Shown here piece after piece: positions 48,613-56,561 of a DNA stretch of 64,000 nt. This DNA is from Bradyrhizobium yuanmingense (lineage in GTDB: Bacteria > Pseudomonadota > Alphaproteobacteria > Rhizobiales > Xanthobacteraceae). The notes below the pieces were generated by a model. That model was given only the letters and a program-made list of their open reading frames with translations. It had not been told where the DNA came from and did not search any database. Every line of letters starts with the position of its first letter. Position 1 is the stretch's first letter. The translations under genes were made by a program, and so were the position numbers. The stretch covers positions 124,001-188,000 of the forward strand of contig NZ_JARFML010000010.1 of the NCBI RefSeq assembly GCF_029167105.1. Reading direction: 5' to 3'.

Positions 48613-49188
48613 TCAGACCCAGAGATTGGGCACGAATTCGTTCGAATATCCCGAGACGAACTCGTGCTCGGCCCCGGTCGCAGCATCGAAGACGGAGCGG
48701 TGGATCCTGCCGATGTTGCCGCCATAGACGTGAATGCTGATCGACGACTTGTCCATCAAGCCATTCGAGATGGCATGAATATCGCCGATATCGGGCGAGA
48801 CGGCGGCCACGTTGCCTTTCGCCAGGCGCTCGGTGGCGCCGGGCCGCAACGAGCCATCGGGTTGCCGCGCGTAGCTGACCGAGAGCTCTTCTCCCCGCAA
48901 CACGCCCACTAGGCCCCAGACGCGATGGTCGTGGATTGGGGTGCCCTGTCCGGGTCCCCAGACGAAGCTGACGATGGAGAAACGATCGAGCGGATCGGCG
49001 TAGAGCAGGTATTGTCGATAGGCTTTGCCATCAGCTGCAGCGTAGGCGTCCGGCAGCCAGTCGTCCGTGGTGACCAGTTCCCTGAGCTTCGGCACAAGCC
49101 GAGCAAGGGTCGCGCGCTCATCCAGCTTCGCATCGACGACCCGTGCGACCTCGGCGACGAAGGTGCGGAGCTTGGGCAGGCCGGTCAT
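48613..49188 (-). CDS. Thiol dioxygenase (cysteine/3-mercaptopropionate dioxygenase-like cupin)
   Basis: 191 residues. The cupin iron site is visible: His86 and His88 in HDHRVWGLVG, and His138 in GDIHAIS; the sequence is of the bacterial type that oxidises 3-mercaptopropionate or cysteine with O2 to the sulfinate. DLDRFSIVSFVWGPGQGTPIHDH-like spacing matches. A sulfinate can be cleaved to sulfite, so the enzyme fits the organosulfur theme. The start overlaps the end of the damaged nitroreductase frame by 4 bases. Confidence 0.85.
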   Translation of the reverse strand: MTGLPKLRTFVAEVARVVDAKLDERATLARLVPKLRELVTTDDWLPDAYAAADGKAYRQYLLYADPLDRFSIVSFVWGPGQGTPIHDHRVWGLVGVLRGEELSVSYARQPDGSLRPGATERLAKGNVAAVSPDIGDIHAISNGLMDKSSISIHVYGGNIGRIHRSVFDAATGAEHEFVSGYSNEFVPNLWV

Positions 49189-49847
49189 CGTGCCGCCTCG
49201 AACCGCTTTGGAAACAGACCCCGCGCGGCGAATTCGTCGACGGATGCGCGCGGACTCGGCTGCTCGCGCTGAAGCAGGGCGGGCGCCAGATGCGCTCCAT
49301 CGCCCTTGCGACCGAGCGCGATCACGATCTCGACGTCAAATCCCTGGGGAACGCCGAGGAGCGTTCGCGCCTTCTCGACGTCGAACCCGCTCATGCCGTG
49401 AGCAGGCCAGCCGCCGATGGCAGCCTGGTTGGCGAAATTGGCCTATGCGGCGCCTGCATCGAAGGAGTGGGTTCGCGAAAATTGTGCTTCGGTCTTGCCA
49501 AGCGGCGTGAACTCCTTCCTGGAGAGAAGGTAGATCAGGGCCGCCGCACGTTGAGCCCATCCGCGATTGAACTCGATCAAGGGAGCAAGAAATGTATCAA
49601 AATCCGCCTCGCCTCTGAGGGCGTAGAGAAACCGCCAGGGCTGCGAGTTGTAGGCGGAGGGCGCCCACCGCGCCGCCTCGAACAACGTCCGAAGTTCGCC
49701 TTCCGTAATTTGCTCCTGGGAAAATCCCCGGGGGGACCAGCGATCGACGAAGATGCGCTCGGCAGGGTGGTCAGCGACGCGGTTCGTGCGCTGCGATGTC
49801 TGGACGGTCACGGTATCTCTCTCATTGCGACGAGGCACGTTCAACAT
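49185..49847 (-). pseudogene. Nitroreductase-family protein interrupted by an amber stop
   Basis: 221 codons on the minus strand, complete except for one stop at 49443-49445, codon 135. Before the stop: ERIFVDRWSPRGFSQEQITEGELRTLFEAARWAPSAYNSQPWRF, a clear nitroreductase N-terminus. After it, in the same frame: ANFANQAAIGGWPAHGMSGFDVEKARTLLGVPQGFDVEIVIALGRKGD, the expected FMN-binding continuation. The stop codon TAG stands where a conserved Trp (TGG) is usual, so a single G-to-A change explains it. Either a recent nonsense mutation or a sequencing error. The 3' end overlaps the dioxygenase start (ATGA). Confidence 0.8.
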
Positions 49848-50087
49848 GGGATGCGCGAGCAGATATGACGGTCAACGTCGTGCCGGACACAGGATACTTG
49901 CGGCGGAATCAAGTTTGGCAGGATCCCTGCGAGCGCGACGAGTTCCTGAGGACGACATTTCCGAATTGCCTGCACGCAGAACAATTCTTTGCGGACCATC
50001 GATCCCGTGCCTGCAAGATAAGTCGTCGTCGGCGGTATTGTGTTACGAGCGGGGTTATTCTGCGGAATGCAGGCGCCCCGGCGGACT
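49848..50087. other. Intergenic stretch between nitroreductase remnant and truncated ABC ATPase
   Basis: About 240 bases. No gene, operator or terminator is recognised; short frames here have no homology-like features. Confidence 0.4.
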
Positions 50088-51112
50088 TCAACCTGCGGTC
50101 GCCAGGGGACGCGTGGGCGCCGCCTGCGCAACAGCAGCGCCCCCCGACGGAATGGATTCCAGCAACGACCTTGTATAGGGCTGCCGTGGATTGTCGAAGA
50201 TCTCAGCGTCCGTCCCGTGCTCAACGATGCGGCCACGGTGCATGACCGAAACGGTGTGAGCGAGCTGGCGTACCAGCGCGAGATCGTGCGAGACGAACAC
50301 ATAGGTCAGTCCGAGATTGGCCTGCAGCGTGAGCAGGACCTCGACGATGCCGGCCTGGACGCTGACGTCGAGTGCGGAGGTGGGTTCGTCGAGCACGATC
50401 ACATCGGGCCTGAGCACCAGCGATCGTGCAATGGCCACGCGTTGGCGCTGGCCGCCTGACAGGGCCCCGGGCTTGCGGGACAGCAGATGCTCGCCAAGCT
50501 CGACGTCGGCCAACGCTTCGCGTACCCGCTCGTCGCGCTCCTTGCGCATTCCGATCTTGAAGCGGTCGAGCGGTTCGCGCACCAGCTGCTCGATCGTCCA
50601 GGTCGGGTCGAGCGAGGTGAACGGGTTCTGGTAGACCAGCTGAAGGTGGCGCCATGCCGAGCGCAGCGCCTCCGGTGAGCGGCCGGTGATCTGCTCGCCT
50701 GCGACCGAGATGGTCCCGCTGTCGGGTTGCTCGAGACCGAGCAGCAGCCGCACCGCCGTCGTTTTGCCCGAGCCGGACTCGCCGACCAGCGCGTGCGTGG
50801 TGCCGGCCGGAACTGTGAACGACAAATCGCTGGCGGCCGTCAGCCTCTTGCCGTCCACGGTGAAGGTCTTCGTGACGGCGTTGACTTCTATCTTCCGCCT
50901 GTCGCCAACGGTGGTCTTGAGGGCGCGGAGACCCGTGTCGCGTAGCGCAGCATAACGGTCAGGATTGAGGGCTGGGACATCCGCGCGCAGCTTTCTCGCG
51001 TACGCCGACGCCGGCGAGGAGAAGACGGAAGCGGTCTGGCCGGCTTCCTGAATGACGCCGTCCTTGAGCACCACCAGCTCCTTTAGAGGCTCGGCTGCCC
51101 GGACAGTGCAGC
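50088..51112 (-). pseudogene. Oligopeptide-type ABC ATPase, 5'-truncated (second half of a DppD-DppF fusion)
   Basis: About 340 codons. The intact part is a full C-terminal ATPase domain: Walker A GESGSGKTT, Q-loop QNPFTSLDPTWTI, signature LSGGQRQR, Walker B VIVLDEPTSALDVSVQ and HDLALVRQLAHTV. Before it the frame begins inside the end of an upstream ATPase domain (LKELVVLKDGVIQEAGQTASVFSSPASAYAR) and stops at a TAG near 51112, beyond which the sequence belongs to other genes. Full-length two-domain versions are about 550-600 residues, so the first ATPase domain was lost at a rearrangement junction near 51110. Such ATPases energise import of dipeptides, nickel or glutathione. Confidence 0.72.
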
Positions 51113-51116
51113 GCTA

Positions 51117-51260
51117 GGGGCACCCGCGCGGCACCGGCGCGTTCGACCTCGATACCTTCGCGCTGGATCATCTGCTGATCTCGGCGGACGGCGGCGGCTT
51201 CTCAGGCGTCGACGACGACGTGCTTGCCGGGCTTGGCCGCACAGGCGTGTCGCGGTCTCG
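51117..51260 (+). pseudogene. Fragment of a LysR-family regulator (substrate-binding domain)
   Basis: Reading GTGAFDLDTFALDHLLISADGGGFSGVDDDVLAGLGRTGVSRSRV on the plus strand matches the segment of LysR-type regulators where a line such as LPHLLVSPDGGGFRGPVDDALAALGRSRRV occurs in the effector domain. Neither helix-turn-helix nor C-terminus is attached. It is squeezed between the truncated ABC ATPase and the relaxase gene and shows that several genes were broken at this spot. Confidence 0.5.
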
Positions 51261-51287
51261 TGTGACGTGCGCTCGCGCATGCGACCT

Positions 51288-52307
51288 CTACAGCGTTATC
51301 TTCCGATTGATGCCGTGCTCCTCCAGCACGACCATCAGCAACTGGAGCTGTTGCGCTTGAGCCGCGATGATCGCTTCCTTGGCCGAGAGCTGCCCCTCAA
51401 GATCCGTCGTCTTCTGGCGGAGAGCCGCAATGTATTCTTGTGCCTTCTGCTTCAGCATCTCAATGCGTTGAAACGACTGTTGCTCCACCGCGTCGACCTT
51501 TTTCTCGGCCTGAGCGTTGGCTGCTGCGAGACGCTGATTAACGAACTCGGTAGCCCGCTCTTTTACCTTGGTCTTATACCGTTCCAGTTTCGCATGCGCC
51601 TCGGCCAGCGCAGTGGCCTGACGCTGCTGCTGAACCCACTCCTCCCGTGTGAGGCGCTGCCGGCGCGGTCCGAGACGCGTCAAACCGCAACGAACGGCGA
51701 CCCTTGCGTAGTAGCTATCCTGTAAATCGATCATTGCATCGACGTAGGCATCCTTCTGTTGCCGCGGAGACCCGCCGGCATTCTTGCATTCGGCTGCCGC
51801 TCGAACCCCGGGGTGCACGCTCTCGATCCGCAGGCGGCGAGAGCTATTCAGCCTCGGCACCACAACGTAGTGGAGGTGGGGCCTCGGCTCGTCCAAATGC
51901 TGGACTACGCATTCCAACTTGCCGCCCCACTGCTCCTGCAGCCATTCGATGGTCGCGGAACGCCAAAGAGTATATTCGGCCTGTTTTGCCGGATCGGTCT
52001 CGATATCTGCAACGAGCACGGGCCAGCTGGCAACACCCACCATGATGACGGGGGCGTCGCTCCGGAGCTTGCGCCCGATTTTGTCGACGGCCAGGTCAGC
52101 GCGCTCAGTCGCCAAAGCAAACGCCTGCCTAGGATGCATGCCAAATATCACTTCCGGCTCTCTCGGGGTATCGACGTGCGCGCACGCATGGGGCGCCCGG
52201 ATCATTTCGTCTCTGATGTCGGCCATCGAGCGTTTGCGCGAGGACGACTTCCTCTTGTGAGCGCCCTTGCGACCGAAGGTCTCGACGTGATTAAATTGGT
52301 AAGACAT
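51288..52307 (-). CDS. MobV-type (Mob/Pre) relaxase/plasmid recombination protein
   Basis: 339 residues. The MobV motif His-x-Asp-Glu-x-x-Pro-His-x-His is complete (HLDEPRPHLHYVVVPRL), as in plasmid mobilisation/recombination enzymes that nick DNA at an oriT. N-terminal MSYQFNHVETFGRKGAH and LVADIETDPAKQAEYTLWRSATIEWLQEQWGG form the rest of the nuclease domain. Residues about 225-339 are a long charged coiled coil (LAEAHAKLERYKTKVKERATEF...QSFQRIEMLKQKAQEYIAALR), also usual in MobV proteins. On a chromosome-like sequence it marks a mobilisable element or an integrated plasmid. A perfect inverted repeat 80 bp upstream of its start is a candidate oriT. Confidence 0.82.
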   Translation of the reverse strand: MSYQFNHVETFGRKGAHKRKSSSRKRSMADIRDEMIRAPHACAHVDTPREPEVIFGMHPRQAFALATERADLAVDKIGRKLRSDAPVIMVGVASWPVLVADIETDPAKQAEYTLWRSATIEWLQEQWGGKLECVVQHLDEPRPHLHYVVVPRLNSSRRLRIESVHPGVRAAAECKNAGGSPRQQKDAYVDAMIDLQDSYYARVAVRCGLTRLGPRRQRLTREEWVQQQRQATALAEAHAKLERYKTKVKERATEFVNQRLAAANAQAEKKVDAVEQQSFQRIEMLKQKAQEYIAALRQKTTDLEGQLSAKEAIIAAQAQQLQLLMVVLEEHGINRKITL

Positions 52308-52387
52308 AGCCGCTATTTCCTTTGCCGGAGATAGCTTCGAGCCTCACCCTGAAATTCGGAAATGAAATCGTTTCGGTGGCGAGGGAA

Positions 52388-52415
52388 ATACATCTAGTCG
52401 GTTCACTAGATGTAT
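52388..52415. repeat. Perfect inverted repeat upstream of the relaxase gene (candidate oriT core)
   Basis: ATACATCTAGT-CGGTTC-ACTAGATGTAT: 11-bp perfect arms around a 6-base centre, 81 bp before the relaxase start codon. MobV relaxases nick at an inverted repeat directly upstream of their gene, so position and form fit an oriT. A promoter operator of the relaxase gene is the alternative. Confidence 0.5.
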
Positions 52416-52780
52416 CGACAGCCCAATTTCACGGCCCAGCGGTCTGATCTTTGGCTCGGACAGCCAAACGCGGTAGGCCGGCTAAACTCGGCTTGGAAGG
52501 AAATCCAAAAATCGGGACAACATGGCCACGTCCGTTTAAGCGGCCGGGATGCCGCCCGCGTCAGTTGGTCGCGATCGGCCCGCAGGGTACGAAACTCGCG
52601 AAGCTCATCCTCGCGAAGTATAGCGGCGATTGATCTGCGGTCGACAAATGCGGGCGAGAGTGCTCAGGGGAGTTGCGCACGCCGGTGTACCGGCTCCGGC
52701 CGTCCAGATTTTTTTGTCGCCAGATATGGCGACTTGCAGGCCTGCGTAGTCTCCTCTCATCCTTGGATGGAGGAAGATAC
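52416..52780. other. Mobile-region intergenic stretch
   Basis: No certain gene. A 60-codon plus-strand frame at 52451-52633 with a TTG start (ARTAKRGRPAKLG...) has an AT-hook-like, basic beginning and could encode a small DNA-binding protein, but it has no ribosome site and no recognised family. Confidence 0.35.
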
Positions 52781-53434
52781 ATGAGACGTCCGGTTCGTAT
52801 GAAGGAACTACAAAACACCCAGGCAACACTCGCCCGGCTTCGCGTCCAGCGGACAGAGATCGACGCTGAAATATCCCGCTTGGAAGCGGTTCAGGAGGCG
52901 CAGGTCACTCAGGTGGTGATCGAGAAGGTGAAAGCACTTGGTATCGCGGGCTTGCCCATCGCGCAGGTCCTGGCGGGACTGGACAAGATCATTGAAAGCA
53001 TGCCGCAGGTCTCGCCGGCGTCGAAGGACGGTTATTCGGAATGCGATGAACAGGCGGATATCGCGACGTTTGTCCGGTTGAGCCGCAATGCGTCCCCGGC
53101 TAACCGCCATGCACTGGAAAGCGCCGGCCTTCACTGGAATGGGCGCGCGGGTGGCTGGACCGGCCTCATCACCGCTACTGCGCTTGGCCGGCTGCGCACC
53201 GACTTCGGTGCGCGCGTAGAGAAGCCGGAGCTCGCAAACGCAGGGGAGAGTTCTGCAGAGGCTCAACGCGGAGACGTGGACAGTCTGTCCTCCACCGAAG
53301 CGGAGAGGCTCACGACGCCGTCTGAGACGGCGATGGAGCAGGGCGAGTCGTTGGGCTCGGATCCCGCCGCGCATGTCATCTCGCCGGCCCTGCACACCTC
53401 GCCCTTTCAGCGCCTGCCGCTTCGCCATCGGTAG
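52781..53434 (+). CDS. Hypothetical protein with N-terminal coiled coil (mobile-element associated)
   Basis: 217 residues from ATG 52781, which has an excellent GGAGGAAG ribosome site. Residues about 6-45 form a coiled coil (LQNTQATLARLRVQRTEIDAEISRLEAVQEAQ). A middle segment, SRNASPANRHALESAGLHWNGRAGGWTGLITATALGRLRTDFG, looks like a small folded domain, and the tail is rich in Ser, Glu and Thr. I do not recognise the family. Location beside the relaxase gene suggests a mobilisation accessory or regulatory protein. Confidence 0.6.
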   Translation: MRRPVRMKELQNTQATLARLRVQRTEIDAEISRLEAVQEAQVTQVVIEKVKALGIAGLPIAQVLAGLDKIIESMPQVSPASKDGYSECDEQADIATFVRLSRNASPANRHALESAGLHWNGRAGGWTGLITATALGRLRTDFGARVEKPELANAGESSAEAQRGDVDSLSSTEAERLTTPSETAMEQGESLGSDPAAHVISPALHTSPFQRLPLRHR

Positions 53435-53493
53435 CGGTTGCGGGTGCTGCACTGGGCTGCTACACAGCCACTGTGGTCGCTCCGTTTTTTGGA

Positions 53494-53577
53494 GTGATTT
53501 CAGGCGCCTGAGAGCGGCGACGATCTGGCTGAGTACCCTCCCGCCCCAGCCAGATCTCCCGCCCAGCCTGAAATCAC
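53494..53577. repeat. Nested inverted repeat (extended cruciform/hairpin)
   Basis: Outer arms GTGATTTCAGGC (53494-53505) and GCCTGAAATCAC (53566-53577) enclose inner arms GATCTGGCTG (53522-53531) and CAGCCAGATC (53547-53556), all perfect. The unit is 84 bases and lies in a gene-free stretch (53435-53861) of the mobile region. It could be a replication or transfer origin element, a small RNA or a transcription barrier. Confidence 0.6.
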
Positions 53578-53861
53578 CCACGAAACCGGCCTGGCTGGGG
53601 AGCTGCTGCACAGCTCTGCGACACACTGCTGCTGCACAGGGTGTGTTTCGAAATGGCTGTCCACATCTTTCGCCGGGAAGCCGTGTACTACTGGCGGCGC
53701 CGACCGCCGCGCGCGCTTGCCAATATCTTCGACCGCCCGCATCTTTTTCTGAGCCTCCGAACGACCAGCCCCGTGGCGGCACGTCGGATGGGCACTTAGC
53801 TTGACCCGATCCTGGAAGATGCCGCGATGCTAGCCGCTAGTGCCGACCTGCAGGTCCCAAA

Positions 53862-54206
53862 TTGAGCAATGCTCCGCGTCTTCGTCGACGGACATCTAAC
53901 GAAGCTCGAGTGCGTCGCGCAGGCCGCCAAGAGTTCGCCCGTGTTCGACTTCGAGCGGGAACGGCTGGCGACAAGCGGGCGCTTTGGACTTATGCCCTGC
54001 TAGACGCACAAGGCGCATCGGCTGTGGTGCGTCCTGAGGATCGCGTCCGCATGACAGCCGATGGACTGTCCGAGGCCGACGTCGCGGCGGTGCAAGATCA
54101 TCTGAACCTGCTTCGGGTCAACAATCTGGTAATCCTGCACAGACGCAATCTATTCAAGTCTCGCATTGCTGCCGAGTACGGGTTCACATCGGGAAGCAGC
54201 GCATGA
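53862..54206 (+). CDS. Hypothetical small protein (uncertain)
   Basis: 114 codons from a TTG start. The second half, MTADGLSEADVAAVQDHLNLLRVNNLVILHRRNLFKSRIAAEYGF, has a natural helical composition; the N-terminal part is arginine-rich and might be out of frame with a competing short frame (MLRVFVDGHLTKLE...). Its end overlaps the minus-strand iron-sulfur protein gene by 23 bases. No family recognised; may be a remnant. Confidence 0.3.
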   Translation: MSNAPRLRRRTSNEARVRRAGRQEFARVRLRAGTAGDKRALWTYALLDAQGASAVVRPEDRVRMTADGLSEADVAAVQDHLNLLRVNNLVILHRRNLFKSRIAAEYGFTSGSSA

Positions 54207-55509
54207 AGGCTGCAAACATTTTTTCATCGCTCACGCTCACCAGCTTGGAGCCGATTGCTTCGGCCATATCGAGGTCGCGGTTGACAACGCTCAACCACGC
54301 GTTGGAGTCCGCCGCGACCTTCAATCCCGCTTCACCGGCATGATGGTCGGGAACGACCTCCAGCTTCCGGTCCTTGATGACGACCGTCGCATCGAGCGTC
54401 GTCGTTCCGGTGAAGCTCAGGTGTGTCACGAGGTCCAGCCCTTTGGCCCTGCCGCGCTGGAAGCCAAGCGACAGGGAGAAGAGGTAGCCTTGAATGTTGA
54501 CGCTATGGCGGCCCGAGGTGACATACTGGATCTTCTTGTGAGGGAAGCGCCGTGTGACCGTGTCCTCGGCATCGGTGTCCCGTATCACGTAGACGAACTC
54601 GTCTTTGTCGATCAGCGGCTTGACCACCTCCGCAAAGTGGGCCTCGCGGTTCTCCAGGAAAGGGCCGATGACGTCTTCGCCGGCCGGACAGGCTGCGATG
54701 CAATAGGCGGCTTTATAGCCGGGCTTGAACGAGAGCGACTGCCAGATGTTCAGTGTTTCGGTGCGGGGCACGCGTGAGCGATAGTCCTTGGCGTCTTTCG
54801 AATCGGCGACGGTCTCGACCCACTGCGCAAAGTTGCCGAGAAAGTCGTGATAGTTGTGAGTCTGGCAGGACAGGAAATCGAAGGCGCCGTCCGGTTTGAT
54901 TGCCCCGACCGGGCAGGCGGCAACGCACAATTTGCATTCCAGGCAGGGATTGTAGTCGATCGGCTGATCATAGGCGTCGACCTCCCGTCCGAGCAGAATC
55001 GTGCCCAGCACCATGAAGCTTCCGAACTTCGGATGAATGATGCTGCGATGGATTCCCATGCGACCGAGCCCGGCTTCCACGGCGATCGGCTTGTGCTGGA
55101 CCATCATGACCCGTGGCAGATCCATCTCCATCGGAAAGGCGGACACTGAATTGCAGGCCGGGATGCCGTGCTCTTCGAGCGCGCGGACGATCGCGCGCGC
55201 AGTTTCGTTCGCGTGATCATAGGTGCCGTGGAATTCCTCGTTGGCGACCGAACGGGCAGGGGAACGGACGGGTTCACGATTCATGCTGCAAGCGATCGCG
55301 AGCAAGGATCGCGTGCGGCCGTAGACCTTCCGGATGACTCTTAGCTGAGGTGCGATCGCGGCGCGATTGATCTCAATGATGCCTGCATCATCGGCGCCGC
55401 AGTCGCGCGCGATCTGCTTGATCAGATTCGCAGAAACGGGGATGTCGGCAACTTGCTGACGGCTGCGGGAGCGGACGCTCTTCACCGTGGGATGATCTTC
55501 AAGGCTCAA
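54184..55509 (-). CDS. QueG-like 4Fe-4S reductase fused to a C-terminal SCP2-like domain
   Basis: 441 residues, start TTG 55509. Residues 20-180 resemble the N-terminal half of epoxyqueuosine reductase/reductive-dehalogenase relatives (LIKQIARDCGADDAGIIEI; KPIAVEAGLGRMGIHRSIIHPKFGSFMVLGTILL). Cys-x2-Cys-x2-Cys-x3-Cys-Pro at about 187-199 (CLECKLCVAACP) and a second, shorter Cys-x3-Cys-Pro near 269 form two [4Fe-4S] sites. From about 345 a different domain follows (VTHLSFTGTTTLDATVVIKDRKLEV...GEAGLKVAADSNAWLSVVNRDL) that looks like an SCP2 sterol/lipid-carrier fold. QueG itself lacks this. A role in reducing a hydrophobic substrate held by the SCP2 domain is an inference. It begins the right-hand catabolic block. 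Confidence 0.78.
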   Translation of the reverse strand: MSLEDHPTVKSVRSRSRQQVADIPVSANLIKQIARDCGADDAGIIEINRAAIAPQLRVIRKVYGRTRSLLAIACSMNREPVRSPARSVANEEFHGTYDHANETARAIVRALEEHGIPACNSVSAFPMEMDLPRVMMVQHKPIAVEAGLGRMGIHRSIIHPKFGSFMVLGTILLGREVDAYDQPIDYNPCLECKLCVAACPVGAIKPDGAFDFLSCQTHNYHDFLGNFAQWVETVADSKDAKDYRSRVPRTETLNIWQSLSFKPGYKAAYCIAACPAGEDVIGPFLENREAHFAEVVKPLIDKDEFVYVIRDTDAEDTVTRRFPHKKIQYVTSGRHSVNIQGYLFSLSLGFQRGRAKGLDLVTHLSFTGTTTLDATVVIKDRKLEVVPDHHAGEAGLKVAADSNAWLSVVNRDLDMAEAIGSKLVSVSDEKMFAAFMRCFPM

Positions 55510-55752
55510 GGCGCCCCCCTGTGTCGATAGATTGGCTCGTCATCGCTTTCCTCCAGGTCTTGAGGCGCTCGGCATCAGGTCTTGTCGCCCGCAAGTCTCG
55601 AGTCATCACAGATCGGAAAGTCCCCGCGGCTCCAATAAGTCTGGCAGAAGCATAGGGTGAGCTTGCCACGATGCGCTGTGGTCAAAATCGGCTAGGCGTT
55701 ATTCAACGGAGAATGGGCTTTGGTCCGGCGCAAGTGCGCAGATGGGCGATGG

Positions 55753-56523
55753 TCACCACTTCTCGACCCAGGGTCTGAGAACCATTTCGAAAGCCCAGGT
55801 CGACCGATGTTGGCGATGCAGGTGCAGATAGGTTTCGGCGATATGATCGGGGTCGGCCATGTTGTCATCGACCGTCGTTCCGGCCAGGCGGTGGGCGCGC
55901 GTCCCGTCCTCCTGGGTCCAGCCGATCGCGGCGTCGATAGGCACATTGGCGACGTGGATACCCTGCGGCATCAGCTCTCGCGCCATGCTCTGCGCCAGTC
56001 CCGACTTGGCATGGCATGCCATTGCAAAAGCGCCGCTTGATGGGAAGCCTTTGAGCGCTGCGCTGGCGTTCGTGAAGATGATCGTACCTTTCTTTCCGTT
56101 GGCGTCCGGCTTGTTTTCAAGCATGAGTCTGGCTGCCTGCTGTCCAACCAGAAACGCGCTGAATGCCGCGTTGCGAAGCGTCTCAAACGCCATTGTTGGG
56201 TCCGCTTCGATGACGCTCTTGCGGAATATGCCGGGAACTCGTCCATCGATGTTGTGAACGACAAGCCTCGGCGTCCCGATGTCGTGCACGAGAGTCCTGA
56301 ACAAGTGTTCCACTGCTGCCGGCTCGCTGGCATCGCAAGCGTATCGACCCACGCCATGCATGTTTTCGAGTGCCGCGAGGACCGCCTTGTCGGGATTCCT
56401 GGCTGCCACGGCGACATGCATGCCGTTCTTGGCGAATAGCCTCGCGCAACTTGAGCTGATGCCCGGGCCGCCGCCGACAATTAGAGCAACATCCCGGACT
56501 GTGGATTGGGTGGACTCGGTCAT
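55753..56523 (-). CDS. SDR-family protein lacking the catalytic Tyr
   Basis: 256 residues with the SDR Rossmann start DVALIVGGGPGISSSCARLFAKNG and NASAALKGF. In the active-site helix the Lys is present (Lys173 in AMACHAK), but the residue four positions before it, always Tyr in classical SDRs, is Ala169. The C-terminus MVLRPWVEKW matches that of the other unusual SDR at 60319 (LRPYGEKW). It may be a non-classical dehydrogenase or a non-catalytic partner. The canonical SDR gene at 56562 lies 38 bp upstream in the same direction. Confidence 0.85.
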   Translation of the reverse strand: MTESTQSTVRDVALIVGGGPGISSSCARLFAKNGMHVAVAARNPDKAVLAALENMHGVGRYACDASEPAAVEHLFRTLVHDIGTPRLVVHNIDGRVPGIFRKSVIEADPTMAFETLRNAAFSAFLVGQQAARLMLENKPDANGKKGTIIFTNASAALKGFPSSGAFAMACHAKSGLAQSMARELMPQGIHVANVPIDAAIGWTQEDGTRAHRLAGTTVDDNMADPDHIAETYLHLHRQHRSTWAFEMVLRPWVEKW

Positions 56524-56561
56524 GTCATCTCCTCACACGCGTGTTGGGAGTTATCTCCCCC

